A stretch of 64,000 nucleotides of DNA from Limnanthes douglasii subsp. nivea (taxonomy: Eukaryota; Streptophyta; Magnoliopsida; Brassicales; Limnanthaceae), in NCBI GenBank assembly GCA_036936605.1, contig JAUPFV010000001.1:70327910-70391909 (forward strand), written 5' to 3'. The position numbers and the translations under genes are program-made. The notes beneath the pieces are model-generated. The model searched no databases. It had not been told where the DNA came from and was given only the letters and a program-made list of their open reading frames with translations. Below, one piece after another: positions 21,890 through 32,760 of this stretch (position 1 is the first letter of the stretch; each line of letters starts with the position of its first letter).

Positions 21890-22735
21890 CATGCTAAAAA
21901 ATTATCAACAAATAAAATAAAGTGAAATAAAACCAAGTACACAAACTAGATCTAACGTTGTTCTGGTTGTGAAGTAAACCTACATCCACGGGCAATAAAC
22001 ACACTTTTATAAAACAAGTAGGTTACAGAAAGACTCTAAAACACGAAAGACTCAATCATTCTTTCTTACACGATGACGTGATTCACGTAGCTATACATTC
22101 AATATGTATCTCGCAAAAGACCTATAGTTATTTCTCTCACTCAGGAAATATTTTACCCAGGATACTTGTCACTGTCATCATACCCTTGCATCACACACCT
22201 TCTAATGCTTATAGGTTTAAGGAAAACTTATTATTCTTTATGAGACACTTTAGATTAAAATTCGTTAATGAATAATTGTTATAAACTCATGATCTCTTAA
22301 TATATGAAACATAATAAATGGAAAACGTAATTTGTATAGAAGACTCAATCAATAAGAAAACCAATTATTATAGGAAAAACAAAGTATGAAACCTAAATAA
22401 TATAGGAGACCTAACAAGTATAAGAATCTGCTTCAGTTCAATACTCATGCTCCAGTTTAACATATTTTGGTCTGGCTCACTTCAGACCATCATGCTTCAG
22501 ACCAGCATGTTTTGGATCAATACACATCTCATTCGACTCAAAAGTTACTAGTCTGGACAACTTGTCTCAGCCCTTAGGATCCAACATTCGTCTCAATATT
22601 TAAGTCACGACTCAAGTTTCACCTTGAGATTTTCAACAATTGTTGCTTATACATGTAGATAGTAGATCCAACTACGTTGACGAAGTCTTTTGGTAGTACA
22701 TCTGTTGACGAGTTACTTATCGCTTACCCCTAACA
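21890..22735 (-). repeat. possible 5' LTR of copia 2
   Basis: On the minus strand a candidate LTR starts TGTTAGGGGTAAGCG at 22735 and ends near TTTTTTAGCA at about 21892, immediately before a leader and gag. The last 150 bp (GGATGTAGGTTTACTTC and downstream) resemble the end of plant copia LTRs. No second full copy was found, so the ends are tentative. Confidence 0.35.
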
Positions 22736-23057
22736 CTAATTTATACCAATTATAAACTATATCATCAAAAGTTTGATAAACTAAAAATAATTCTAGTAAT
22801 ACAAAAAATAATTATCTAAAATCTAAAAAGAATTAGAAATAGATTAGAATAAGGAATTTCGACGAATTTAGAATTTAAAAAGTCTAAAAAAATAATAAAA
22901 TAAAATAAAATATATAGTGAAAGTGTAGTTTTTTTATATTTAATAAGAATTAGAGAGACTAAATCATATAAAATAATAATATCAAAATTTTACGTGTATT
23001 ATAAAAGAGATCCCAAAGATAACGATTAATGAAGGTAAAATATCATATATAAATTAC
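22736..23057. other. AT-rich spacer
   Basis: Low-complexity A/T-rich DNA with an AATAAAATAAAAT tract near 22900. Nothing else is visible. Confidence 0.6.
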
Positions 23058-23205
23058 GGTCAGGCTAGAAAAATAACATATTCTGATAGATCTTACACGA
23101 CTGGATCCTATACCCAATTGATATATCTCTCACCAGATTTCAGACAAATTTTTCCATTCCAGAAAACCTAGCTATAAAATCATTTTATAAATCTCTCACC
23201 ATTTT
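23058..23205. repeat. left copy of a long inverted repeat (candidate MULE TIR)
   Basis: The segment beginning GGTCAGGCTAGAAAAATAAC is homologous, in reverse orientation, to 34096-34257. The best block is GGATCCAGTCGTGTAAGATC (reverse complement, near 23089-23108), matched by GGATTCAGTCGTATAAGATC at 34209-34228. Similarity also covers a GTGAGAGATTTAT block and an AAATTTGTC block in the same order. Length and position fit a Mutator-type terminal inverted repeat. Confidence 0.6.
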
Positions 23206-23639
23206 TCCTTATTTGCCTCTCAATCTCTCACAAAACCTCTCAAACACCAAGTTTGCATCGAAAATAAAGCGTGTTTTTGAAGAATCTGAACCCACAACAA
23301 TATTAAGGTAAGCCATACAAGCCTCCCACTATAATCTTTTCAAGTTTTCATTGTTAATATGTGGTTGAAAAGTAGGTTTTTCGGTTCTCGATTTTAAAAG
23401 TATGATTTTGTTATGATTTTAGGCTTTGTTTTCATAGATTAGTGTTGTATAGTTGTTTTTTTATATGCGGATCCGTCGTTTTGGCTTTGGTCTCGTGATA
23501 CAAAACCCGTGCCTACGGAGGTTGGACCTAGCGAGGAAGGGACCTCAGGTAGCTGTAAAAAACGACACTTGCGTCGTGGTGGTTTAGACAACGATAGCAG
23601 CCATGACGCTGGTTGGGCTGCTGCGGGCACTACTGGTGC

Positions 23640-25293
23640 TGGTTCATCTTTGCAGGAGGCACCTTAGGTCGCCGATACGGATTTCGCCTCCGTATTTCCG
23701 CACGTCCCTGACCTCTATCCAGATTATGCCCTCCATGAAGCGTTTAACGTCTATCATGGAGATGTAAGTTTTAATACTCAATAACTTTATTATATAATTT
23801 GTTCTTAATTTTGATAGACAACTTACTAATTTATATGTTTGAAATATATTGTGGGATATAGTTAGTTTGCGTTGCTTCGCGATGTACGATAGTCTCCACA
23901 AATGGGACTTCAAGAAGTAGACTAGAGTACATGCGAAGGTGATGTAGACTATATTCGGACCTCTCGTCGTCGCAGTCTCTTGTTGGCATACAAACCTACA
24001 CTTGATAAAGGCATTCCTCAAGCGGTGGCATGGTGAGACGTCCACATTTTATTTCTCGTTTGGCGAGATGAACGTGACTTTAGATGACGTCCACGTCATC
24101 ATGGGACTAATGGTCACGGGTATGCCTTTCGATGTTTTATCTTTTGATGATGAGACAGAGAAGAGTCTTACTTATGCTACCATGCTTGGTGTACGGACAT
24201 ATGAATTGTTAAGTATATTAGGGAAGCCTCTAGTGTGATATTGAGTTGTTTGTTACTACATTCATGAGCGATAGATACAATGATAGTAGGATTACAAATG
24301 CTAGGATAGAATACGCGACCCGTGCGTATATACTATTTCTGATAGGTACCACTATTTGCTCCAACAAAAAGACATTTCCTTAGATTACCTCAAGTTTGTT
24401 AACTAGTACGACATTATGGATTGGTACAACTAGGGTCAGTTGGTATTGGCGCAATTATATATCTCCCTCAGTCAAAACTTTCTTGCATGGTACGACCGAT
24501 ATTTGTTGGTTTACATGCCTACTAGACGCATAAATATTTGATCACTTTAGGCAGTTTCATGCTCCAGTGTTTAGTGATTACGAACTATCATTACCGCATA
24601 TCTTCCGGTACGCGCCACAAAAGATTGGTATTTATCAGGTTGTAGGCAAGGAGCTGAGGCACACTCTTCATTTACACCGAAACAGTTGTAAGTAGCATTT
24701 TTAAAATTGAACCGTTATGTTGCTTACTATTACACTTGTCATTTTTTGTTTGTTAACGTTTTCCTTTAATGTAATTTTACTTCTGTATTAGTATCTATGG
24801 AATGAACATTCGTTCCATAGTGTCACGTGGGTTGAGCTTACGCTAAAAGCGTTTGACGTTGTGGTTCCTTATTACCCAGATCGTGCGACTCACCAAATGG
24901 GCCACATTCAGCTGATGCCCTGCAAGATACGTCCTCGTCCTACAAAAAAAGCTGCCAAGAAGATTGTTCAGAGGTGCGCTTGGGATGCTTTGCAGTGGGA
25001 AAACTGGCAGCATCATTCTTTCACCAGTGTAGGTAGAGCATATGATGGTGGAGAGACTAGCACTGGCGCGTTGTACCCTATTTGGGTGAAGAAGAACCTG
25101 TGGTATATCGTGACTAACCCTGCTTCCGTTCGTGACTATTAAGGTCCTCAGGTGCACCCTTAACGTGACGTTGATTCCGAAGGCTACGATCAGATTGCTG
25201 AGTTTTTACCACGACTACCCACGTTGCCATATAACGATTTATTAGAGGCTGCCACTAAGATGGGCAGGATTGCTGAGCGATATAGACGTTGTT
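23640..25293 (+). pseudogene. plant mobile domain (PMD) gene, broken
   Basis: A plus-strand gene of the plant mobile domain family (MAIN-like, aminotransferase-like), often carried by plant transposons. At 24002-24238 KAFLKRWHGETSTFYFSFGE and then LDDVHVIMGLMVTGMPFD are the hallmark N-terminal block. Around 24315-24380 is RAYILFLIGTTICSNKKTF. At 24861-25142 a frame covers the C-terminal half (ALQWENWQHH, VGRAYDGGE, LWYIVTNPASVRDY). It continues after a stop as DVDSEGYDQIAEFLPRLPTL and ends with MGRIAERYRRC at about 25293. Stops at the KTFP and VRDY junctions and frame changes make it a pseudogene unless spliced unusually. It faces the MULE transposase. Confidence 0.75.
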
Positions 25294-25591
25294 GATTTGT
25301 ATTTTGGGACTTGTTTGTTACTACATTTTTAAGACTATGTTACTATGTTTGTTATTATTTTATGTTGAGACTTATTTGTTGCTATGATATTTTATGACTA
25401 TTCCATGGTTTTGTGCTATTGTATTTTTGAGTAAGTTATTCAAAGCACCTGTAGTGATTTAGGTTATCACTACGACGACGGCTATTTTATAACTTTAACC
25501 AATAGAGAAAATAACAGCAAAACTAAAAAATGTATACTAATAAGTAGTATAAAACACACATAAACATCATTTGTTTGTAAACCAGTCGCAT
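25294..25591. other. spacer after PMD pseudogene
   Basis: AT-rich, with GTTACTA/TGTTTGTTA repeats near 25300-25420. No coding signal. Confidence 0.5.
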
Positions 25592-25862
25592 GCAACCAAA
25601 CTATGTCATGTTGCAAATTCCATGCGACACAGAGCCCTCTCTCTGAAAACATAGGCCAAATTTTCCTTAAGACTTCGCACGCGACTTAGCCTCTGTCGCG
25701 AGTTTCATGCGGCACATAGCCCTATGTTTGAAAACAAGGGCCAAATTCTCCTTAAAGTGTCACATGTGACTTAGCCTCTGTCGTGAGTTACATGCAATAC
25801 ATAACCCTCTGTTTGAAAACAAGGGCCAAACTTTTGTAAAGGTATCGCATGCGACCGTGTGA
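25592..25862. repeat. 85-bp tandem repeat, three copies
   Basis: Units start at about 25592, 25681 and 25766, and a partial fourth begins at 25851; the last two spacings are exactly 85 bp. Each unit contains GCGACTTAGCCTCTGTCG-type, CATGCGRCA-type and GAAAACAAGGGCCAAA-type segments. The junctions are rich in TCGCATGCGAC-like palindromes. Confidence 0.85.
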
Positions 25863-27106
25863 TACGATATCCCATGAGACCAAGCATAATATTCTACCTC
25901 ATCGTGCAAATCAAAAGATTTAAGATAAATCTAACTTCAATTCAACCATATTCAAATGACATACAAACAATTAAATACCAAGCATAACAAAACAGGTCAA
26001 TAAAGCTTAACAACAAAACAAAATACGACTATAACTTAGTAGTCGAAGTCGTATCCCATGTTGTCTTGAACAAGTGCTGATTTTAGTATAGAATCATATT
26101 TTACTCAATCTTATCCTCGATATATGCTACCATATCATTCGTAATGATATCATAGACTTTTATGTTACACATTTCTTCATCTTCTTGCTTAATTTTGTAT
26201 GAAATGTATAACAAATGTTGAAGTGCTTTAGATTTAACCCTATTATACATACATCTTGAATTTTTCATGACTACGTGATCGAGGATTTGGTACTCCAAAC
26301 TGGCCGTAATAGAAAATTATCCTACACAACACTCGGTAGAAAGATCATCGGTTGTATCATCGGACATTGTCAAGGTGACAAACTTCACCGTCTAAAGTAT
26401 ATGGTAGTCTTTGTCAACAGTAAACTCCATATTTCTAAACATTTTGCTTTGTTATTTTTATGTTGAAGAACATTTGGTAGGTGAAGTATTATGTCTCATT
26501 TTGGCTCCTTTATATTGATGATTAGATATTGTCTTTTGGCGGGAATATAGTAGTGACGAGAACAAAATAATGGCGGGAAACTTTGACGACAAAAAATGGT
26601 TAAGAAAAAATGGATAATAACCAACATTACATCAATTCACTAGATAATAACCAATACTTAGGTTAAGTGGGATACAAAAAAATGAAAACTTTCACCATTA
26701 CATCAATTATCGTATTTAGTCAAACCGGTTACATGTGGTGTGTTGTTCAAGTTCAGTTTCCTAACGGGCATAAGTTGAGTAATTGTTTTGAACCTACGGT
26801 AGTACGGATGCGCCCATTGAATCGCTTCTTCGGTGGCGTAGGCACCCCACGACGGGTATAATGGTGGCAATGATTCATCGAGGGGAGTAGTAATCTGCAA
26901 AAAAAATGTTAAACTAGTGCGTTAGGTATAAAATAAGTAAGAAACATTCATAAATATTAAAAGGAGGATATACTTACATTAACAAAGTGACATATATATA
27001 AGAAAGAAATCATAACTTCTATAATCGTTGAAGCGTTCACGGATGGGTATCCACAAATTGGTAGATACGATAACGACGCTGTTTGCGAGACGTGGTATAC
27101 CATGCA

Positions 27107-27406
27107 CTAATACCTTGCCGCAATGACTAATCCTATGTCCGGAATTGTCATCCAATAATGGTTACTAGGGTTGGGCTTGAAGTAATCCAACCTACATACC
27201 ATATCATCAAACACACCAGGCGAACCATATACATCCAACCAAGATGAACAGTTTTCTCTCAGCTCTTTTAACAACTCGCGTCTAACATCTTCCCATCTCT
27301 CCTCATTATTGTATATTGGATGCGTTACGGACTGATATCCGCATTGTCCATCCGGAAAGACGTCCACTAACTTAATAATATACGTGTATAAAAAGGCGGG
27401 ATGCAA
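27107..27406 (-). pseudogene. OTU domain of MULE protein
   Basis: A 99-codon minus frame has the OTU catalytic Asp and Cys in PDGQCGYQSV, then RRELLKELRENCSSWLDVYG, FDDMVCRLDYF and HYWMTIPDIGLVIAARY. The order and spacing match OTU domains carried by plant MULE elements. The downstream part (histidine region and PLPP segment) is in another frame at 26900-26703. In animals OTU proteins remove ubiquitin; in plant MULEs the role is not known. Confidence 0.75.
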
Positions 27407-28468
27407 TCTGGATATATAGTTAACTTCTCATCCTTAACATTTTTCCTCGGCCGACCAATTTTATTTGTGGCAAGTGGTTGTTTGACTGCTAAAACCGGAA
27501 CCACTTTCAATGCGGCCATGCTCCCTAATGTGTTAACATGTTTATTGGAGTGCTAGCACTAGCGGTTTGTCCAATGGGATATTCCCACGCACTAGAGTTC
27601 CGTTTGGTCAATTTATCAACGCCTCCCTTTAGCCTACCTTTAGCTCTAACCACTTCTTTAGGCTCTTGAATATGACTAGTTTTGGGCTTCAAGATTTGTA
27701 TAACCCTATTGATAATATAGTCTTGTTGGTTATGGCTAAAACTACGAATGAAGCTATCTCTAATGGATAGGTTTTTTTGTAAGTCATCTTCACGCGAAGT
27801 AGGATCTCTATGAATAATATCTAATTTTCTTCATATCCACATCTTCCTTAGGAATACATGTAACTTACCTAGCTATTGATGCAATTTCACATGCGCAAGG
27901 TAACCCGTGTGTTTTCATAAGAACGCATCCTCCACATGCTACCAAATCAACTCCTATATTTCTAGAACGTACAATAGCGTGCATCAATTCGGTTAGGCCC
28001 GCATGGGATACATGACCTTTAAGTTTGATGGTCACAGGAAAATAAGTACCCGGGTGAGTACAAAACTTACTTCGTTCGAACGATTCAAAGATCCCCGCAT
28101 ATTGCTTTGTTAGTAGGTTGTGAACTTTTTCCAAAAAAAGTTCGAAATTGTATTGATTCATCCCAAAGTATTTTTGAAGGGCCGAGTGAGCACCCTCACA
28201 CCTACATAAAACAAGTACATAATTATGACATGCTGTTAAAGAGATATAATAACAAAATAAAAAGTAGAAGTAAATGAGATACCTAATTGTTGTTGTTTGG
28301 CCATAATTTTTGATCTTGTTCGTTCAATATTGAAGAAACTTGTCACTATATTTTGTTATCCATGCGTCCATAACGTAATCAAAACACTTGGGGTGAAGAC
28401 GAACATCTCCTTCAACGTAGCTAGATTATTTTTGTAACTTTCAACCGTGTTCGCTCCGGTTACGTAGG

Positions 28469-28825
28469 CTAAAACTCAACAAATTGTTTCGCTACCACAT
28501 TATCTTGGAATATCTTTCGAACCACCCATAAAATATTCTTACCAACATGCCACGTGTATAACAAGTGGCGTGTGCCCAAAAATATTTCCTCGATAGATCG
28601 CATGAGAGTTAATTCTCGATCGGTAACAATAACGCTCAGAAATACGCATACACTATCCATCATCAAACCACGAAAAGTACCCAAAGCCCATGTATAATTC
28701 GGTATCTTCTCCCCGCTCATAAAAACATACGCAATAGTAAATGTAATGGAAGTAGACGTAAACACAACAACCTCTAATAATGACATCCTATACCTAGTCG
28801 TCTTGTAGGTACAATCCATGAACAC
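28469..28825 (-). pseudogene. MULE DDE transposase core fragment
   Basis: A 118-codon minus frame holds the central catalytic region: DCTYKTTRYRMSLLEVVVFT with the first aspartate, then VTDRELTLMRSIEEIF with the second, then LLYTWHVGKNIL. The upstream piece (28962-28774, LNEFGYLTWERL through FFLAHPTSINLLHIFPNV) overlaps it by 52 bp in another frame, which means a frameshift at about 28820. Confidence 0.8.
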
Positions 28826-29979
28826 ACATTAGGAAATATATGTAATAAGTTTATGCTCGTAGGATGTGCGAGAAAAAAATCGGTGATCACCTTTGAATTG
28901 TCTTTCAACCGCTCCCACGTCAAATATCCAAACTCATTCAATTTTCTCAATAAATATTGCATTTGAGTTTGTCCCCCCTGCTTAACATCCTGATGTTTTT
29001 GGCAGAAATTCTAGATTACACGCATGTTCGAAATATTCTCCGGATATTGATTCTTTAAACCACTATATATCTCCCTAGGACGCGAACCAAGATGAACAAA
29101 GTACGAACTAGTTCCTCTTCATCCCGTTTTAGCCTACTAGCGTGGGAATGGTCGTCTTAGAAAACAAAGGGATCGTGATTGTGTGTACCGTTTACCACTT
29201 GCAAATGACATTGCATGGCTACTACGTCAATCAGGTGACTTTTTAATGTAAACGAACAATTGCATTTCTTCGTCGTAGTTTTTCGCTTTCTTAAAGTATC
29301 CAGCTTTGCTTTTGATTTGAGAATGTCGTACCTCTCGCAAACGTAATCTAATCTAGGATTTATTTCCCATTACTCGGGATCACAGAGCTTAGTAATCGTG
29401 ACAAACTTAATCTTCTTTGATTTAACATCCACGAAATCATCCAATTCATCTTTCGTAAGTAACCTATCCGTTGTGAATATTTTTGTGTAATCAACATTTA
29501 TACACGGAGGTTTGGCAGGTTCATCCTACAATGAATAATATTTTAATATATAATGATATTCTACATGGTTCGTATGCGAATGGTATAGTATATGTGTCGC
29601 ATGAGAATGATATAATAGATGAGTCGCATGCAGGGATGCGATGCATACATTGAACATGCCGCATGAAGGTATACAACGACGAAGTATACACCTTCGCACG
29701 ACTCGTGCGACCACGACGCTTTTCGCCGCAAAAATTCATGCCACCAGACTAAAAACAGAAACTCGAGTTCAGCTTGTTACCTCTATTCGATAAGCATCCT
29801 CCTCGTCCAGCAAGTCCTCCAAAGAGACCACCATTTTATCATCTTCCATGAATACTCCTTTGTTTTGGTTCTTTGTGGTAGATTTTGTGGATTTTGGTTG
29901 AAGAATGTTAGTTTTAGGGTTTAAGGATAGTAAATATCTAGGGTTTATGGTAATGTTTTGGGGTTTTCAGATTCTAAGA

Positions 29980-31380
29980 GTATGTACAGCGTACATGTTA
30001 AATGATGAGTTAAATACATTGTTCGTTAGCGCGTTCCTAAATTCACTACAATGAACATGTTAAAGTAAGTTTTAACTAAAAAAACTTAAAAAAAGTTAGG
30101 TGTTTTGTTAAAGATAAACCCGTTTTTTATTATTATATTTATGTTTTATGTTTTTTTTGTTTTCAATTTTTTTGTTGTAATTTTTTTTAGTGTTTGTTAA
30201 TAAGTATACAAATAATAATATTTTATAAAAATACCATTAAATTTTAATATAATTTTTGAAAGATATGTCTAAAATATATGGAAATTAAATTTAATATTAT
30301 AAAAAAATTAAATTTAATATTTTAAAGATATTTTTTAAAATAAAATAAAATTTGTTATATTAAAAGATATTATTGAAAAATATATGGAAATAAAATCTAC
30401 ATAATTAAAATTAAATTTTGTATTTCCTTATTTTTTAAAATATCCGTTTTGAATCAATCAAAAAATATTATACTTTAATATTCTTCTTTATTTTTCTTAA
30501 TTTCACCGTTTTAATATTTTTGAAGAATAATATCTTTTATAACTTTGATTTATATTTTTATGATTTCTTAAAAAAATTTACTTTATCATCTTTTTGGTAT
30601 TCTCACATTCTAAAAAAAGCTTTTGATCTTCTTTTATCAATACAAAAATAATAAAACAAAATATTTAAAATTGTATAGGGTAATAAAATTAAGTTTTTTA
30701 TTTAAATATATTTTAACTATTTAAAAAATAAGTTTGTTAACCAAAAAAGTGCTGAAGGAGTGGTATTTAGTTAAAGGGAGAAAGATAAGTGAAAAATTCA
30801 AGATTGAATTTGAAAAAAAGATAAGATATGCCATTTTTTTAGTATTAGATTCAATTGAAATATTTTTTCAATATTTGTAAAATGCTATAGAAAAATAAAG
30901 ACGGTCCCTCCCACTCAGATTTTTGTTTTTCAAATTGTTAAAATATCTCCCTCTTTTTCTCCCTAATTTTGGACTCGGTCGATTCGAGTTCCATTCCGTC
31001 GTCGGAAGTTCACTACCTATCTTGATTTTTGAGTATTGGGATGTTTACGGTGGATGCATGTAGTAGGTGTTACTTCTTACAACAATATCACTTGTTTGGT
31101 TGCTGTATGTTTGTTTAGTTTGTTTGTTTAGTTTGTGATTATAGTTTTTCTATGTGGAGTCTTTTGGTTGAATTTATATTTTATAAAAAAACACCCATCT
31201 GCACAATTGAAAGATTTCAACTTTATGTTCAATTGATTTTTACGTTTCGAAGGTGGTGTTTATTCAGAATCTTTTAGGTATATGAAAGATTGTATCTTTA
31301 GGTCTCAAAGATTGTAGACTGATTCTCTCTTCTTTATAATTTGCAGTTGGAAATTGGTTTTATACTTGCAGATATTAGTA
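29980..31380. other. AT-rich upstream region of DUF295 locus
   Basis: It is mostly A/T tracts between 30120 and 30890. A less AT-rich stretch at 30900-31000 (CTCGGTCGATTCGAG) is likely the 5' leader of the DUF295 gene. A 5' leader intron between about 31060 and 31375 is possible: GTAGGTGTT near 31066 and several AG acceptors before 31400. Confidence 0.4.
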
Positions 31381-31400
31381 CTACATAACTAAGTTTAGTT

Positions 31401-32462
31401 ATGGTGCGGGGAACTAAGACTAGAACACAAGAGGTCCATTCTGCTCTTGAACCTAGACCTTACCCTTGGTTGCTAGAATTTAATAACTCAACCTCAACAA
31501 TAAAGGCTCAAACCATTTCAATCATGCCAGAGAACAACGAAATTTATACTAAACGAATCGATAGACTCTGTGGTAAGACAGCACGCGGATCCTATTTTGG
31601 ATGGTGCCTTTTCAGTGACACTCTTCTCACCAACGATATGCTTCTTTGGAATTCCTTTAACTCAGAAACAATAAGGTTACCACCACTTGAGTTCGACGGT
31701 GACATTTCATGGTTTGTTATGTCTTCGAATCCAGGGAATCCCAACTGCGACTGCACTATTTATTTAATTTCTGATAGCGAGAGTCATTGCATTATGACCT
31801 GTCAGCTAAAGCTAAAAGAAAAAGAAAAAGAAGAAATGCGGTGGGTTGTACTAGATTTTAAGGAGAAGTTGAGAATAGCTTTGCAAGAATACGAAGAGTT
31901 ACTTCATCCGTTTTTGTTTCATTACCCAGTTTTCTGCAATGGTAATCTGTATGCCATAACTAGTGATATGAGAATGTTACTCATTGATACCCTCTCAATC
32001 AAAGCATTGCCTATTGTTATCCCTTCTTCAGATTATCCCAGTCCCTATTCTATGCACCCATACTTGGTAGAATATCAAGGCAAGATCTTGGCTATATGTC
32101 TATATTATGGAGGGATCAATTTTCAAGAAGTTATGGCTGTGGAAGTTTACAGTTTCGATTGTTCAAGGATGATGTTTGATAAAGTCGAAAACTTAAGTGA
32201 GCTTGTGTTGTTTTTGGGCAATAACTGTTCTGTTTGTTGCCCTGCTGTAGATCCGAAAAAAGAAGGAGGTCGTATATATTTTCCTCTTCGAGATAACAAA
32301 CTAAGCTATTACAATGTAGAAGAAAAGAGTCACGGTAGATTGTTGCGTTTTCATAAAGAAGAATATGACTATTGGATTATGCCGCAAGAATTCAGCCTCA
32401 GCCTCAGGTATGAAATGATACATCTTTTTTACGCTCGTCTAAACGAGCTGTTTAACTACTAA
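31401..32462 (+). CDS. DUF295-type (KIB1-4 beta-propeller) protein, no F-box
   Basis: An intact frame of 353 residues. The text resembles plant DUF295 proteins, which are usually F-box proteins with a kelch-like propeller: PYPWLLEF at the start, SYFGWCLFSDTLL, LLWNSFNSETIRLPPL (residues about 85-100), FHYPVFCNGNLYAI (about 173-186), YLVEYQGKILAIC and SVCCPAVDPKKEGGRIYFP. No F-box precedes the propeller, and the first residues are basic. An alternative model splices at GT 32408 to AG 32488 and continues in frame into 32489-32599 and then 32683-33865, fusing it to the next gene. F-box DUF295 proteins act as SCF ubiquitin-ligase adaptors; without the F-box this one might compete or do something else. 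Confidence 0.75.
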   Translation: MVRGTKTRTQEVHSALEPRPYPWLLEFNNSTSTIKAQTISIMPENNEIYTKRIDRLCGKTARGSYFGWCLFSDTLLTNDMLLWNSFNSETIRLPPLEFDGDISWFVMSSNPGNPNCDCTIYLISDSESHCIMTCQLKLKEKEKEEMRWVVLDFKEKLRIALQEYEELLHPFLFHYPVFCNGNLYAITSDMRMLLIDTLSIKALPIVIPSSDYPSPYSMHPYLVEYQGKILAICLYYGGINFQEVMAVEVYSFDCSRMMFDKVENLSELVLFLGNNCSVCCPAVDPKKEGGRIYFPLRDNKLSYYNVEEKSHGRLLRFHKEEYDYWIMPQEFSLSLRYEMIHLFYARLNELFNY

Positions 32463-32760
32463 TTTCGTTCAACTTTCAATGCAAACAGTGAATCTAAAAT
32501 GTCAATGGACGGCGGTGAAATGATGATGAAGAACAAGAAGAAAAAAAAGAGAGAAGAATTTGACGACTACTGTATAATGCCTCAAGAATTAAGCCTCGGG
32601 TATTTAATCATACATCTTTGTTCCGGTTGTTTTCGTTTTAGTTGTTTAATTACTAATTTCGTTCAACTTTCAATGCGAACAGTGAATCTACCACCGCGCA
32701 AATGCAAATGTTATTGGACGGTGGTGAAATGACGAAGAAAAACAAGAAGAGAAAAGAAGA
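32373..32760. repeat. tandem duplication of an exon-intron-exon module (about 190 bp)
   Basis: Segment 32373-32560 and segment 32563-32760 are homologous. Both contain an ATGCCNCAAGAATT motif, an AGCCTC donor region, a TTACTAATTTCGTTCAAC tract, the acceptor AACAGTGAATCTA, then GACGGYGGTGAAATG and an AAGAACAAGAA tract. The duplication unit is the tail of the first DUF295 frame, a small intron and the head of the F-box protein. Confidence 0.85.

Larger units (their letters stand above)
13090..22735 (-). mobile_element. Ty1/copia element 2, minus strand, interrupted twice
   Basis: Domains read right to left in copia order: possible 5' LTR (22735-21890), gag (about 21720-21080), protease (20960-20810), pre-integrase (about 20510-20300), integrase core (20284-19955), reverse transcriptase (17918-17407) and RNase H (13868-13110). 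Two insertions split it. A chromovirus occupies 13873-17406, and the RT frame on one side continues as RT/RNase H on the other. About 2 kb of unassigned DNA occupies 17920-19950. Every domain has frameshifts or stops. The family resembles plant Tork-type copia elements by the wording of gag and RNase H. Confidence 0.8.
26690..29851 (-). pseudogene. MULE transposase with C-terminal OTU domain
   Basis: Mutator-like transposase read right to left. A start region near 29851 (MEDDKMVVSLEDLLDEEDA) and an N-terminal domain with NGTHNHD near 29190 come first. QMQYLLRKLNEFGYLTWERL (28965-28900) follows, then the DDE domain from FMDCTYKTTRYRMSLLEVV through ITFTIAYVF to VIVTDRELTLM and WHVGKNILW (28825-28520). 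A SWIM-type zinc finger, CGGCVLMKTHGLPCAC, is at about 27925-27885. An OTU cysteine-protease-like domain (VFPDGQCGYQSV at 27370-27330, NHYWMTIPDIGLVIAARY) ends with the TPLDESLPPLYPSW segment at 26890-26840. This matches the plant MULE group with OTU domains. Frames change between blocks, so it is probably dead, although some breaks could be introns. Confidence 0.85.

Noticed and set aside
26275..26466. 63-codon plus frame between the PMD and MULE genes
   Set aside because: No domain, and its position within decayed MULE DNA suggests chance.
30000..30800. Possible MITE around GTACAGCGTACATGTTAAA
   Set aside because: I could not find a convincing inverted partner or target duplication.
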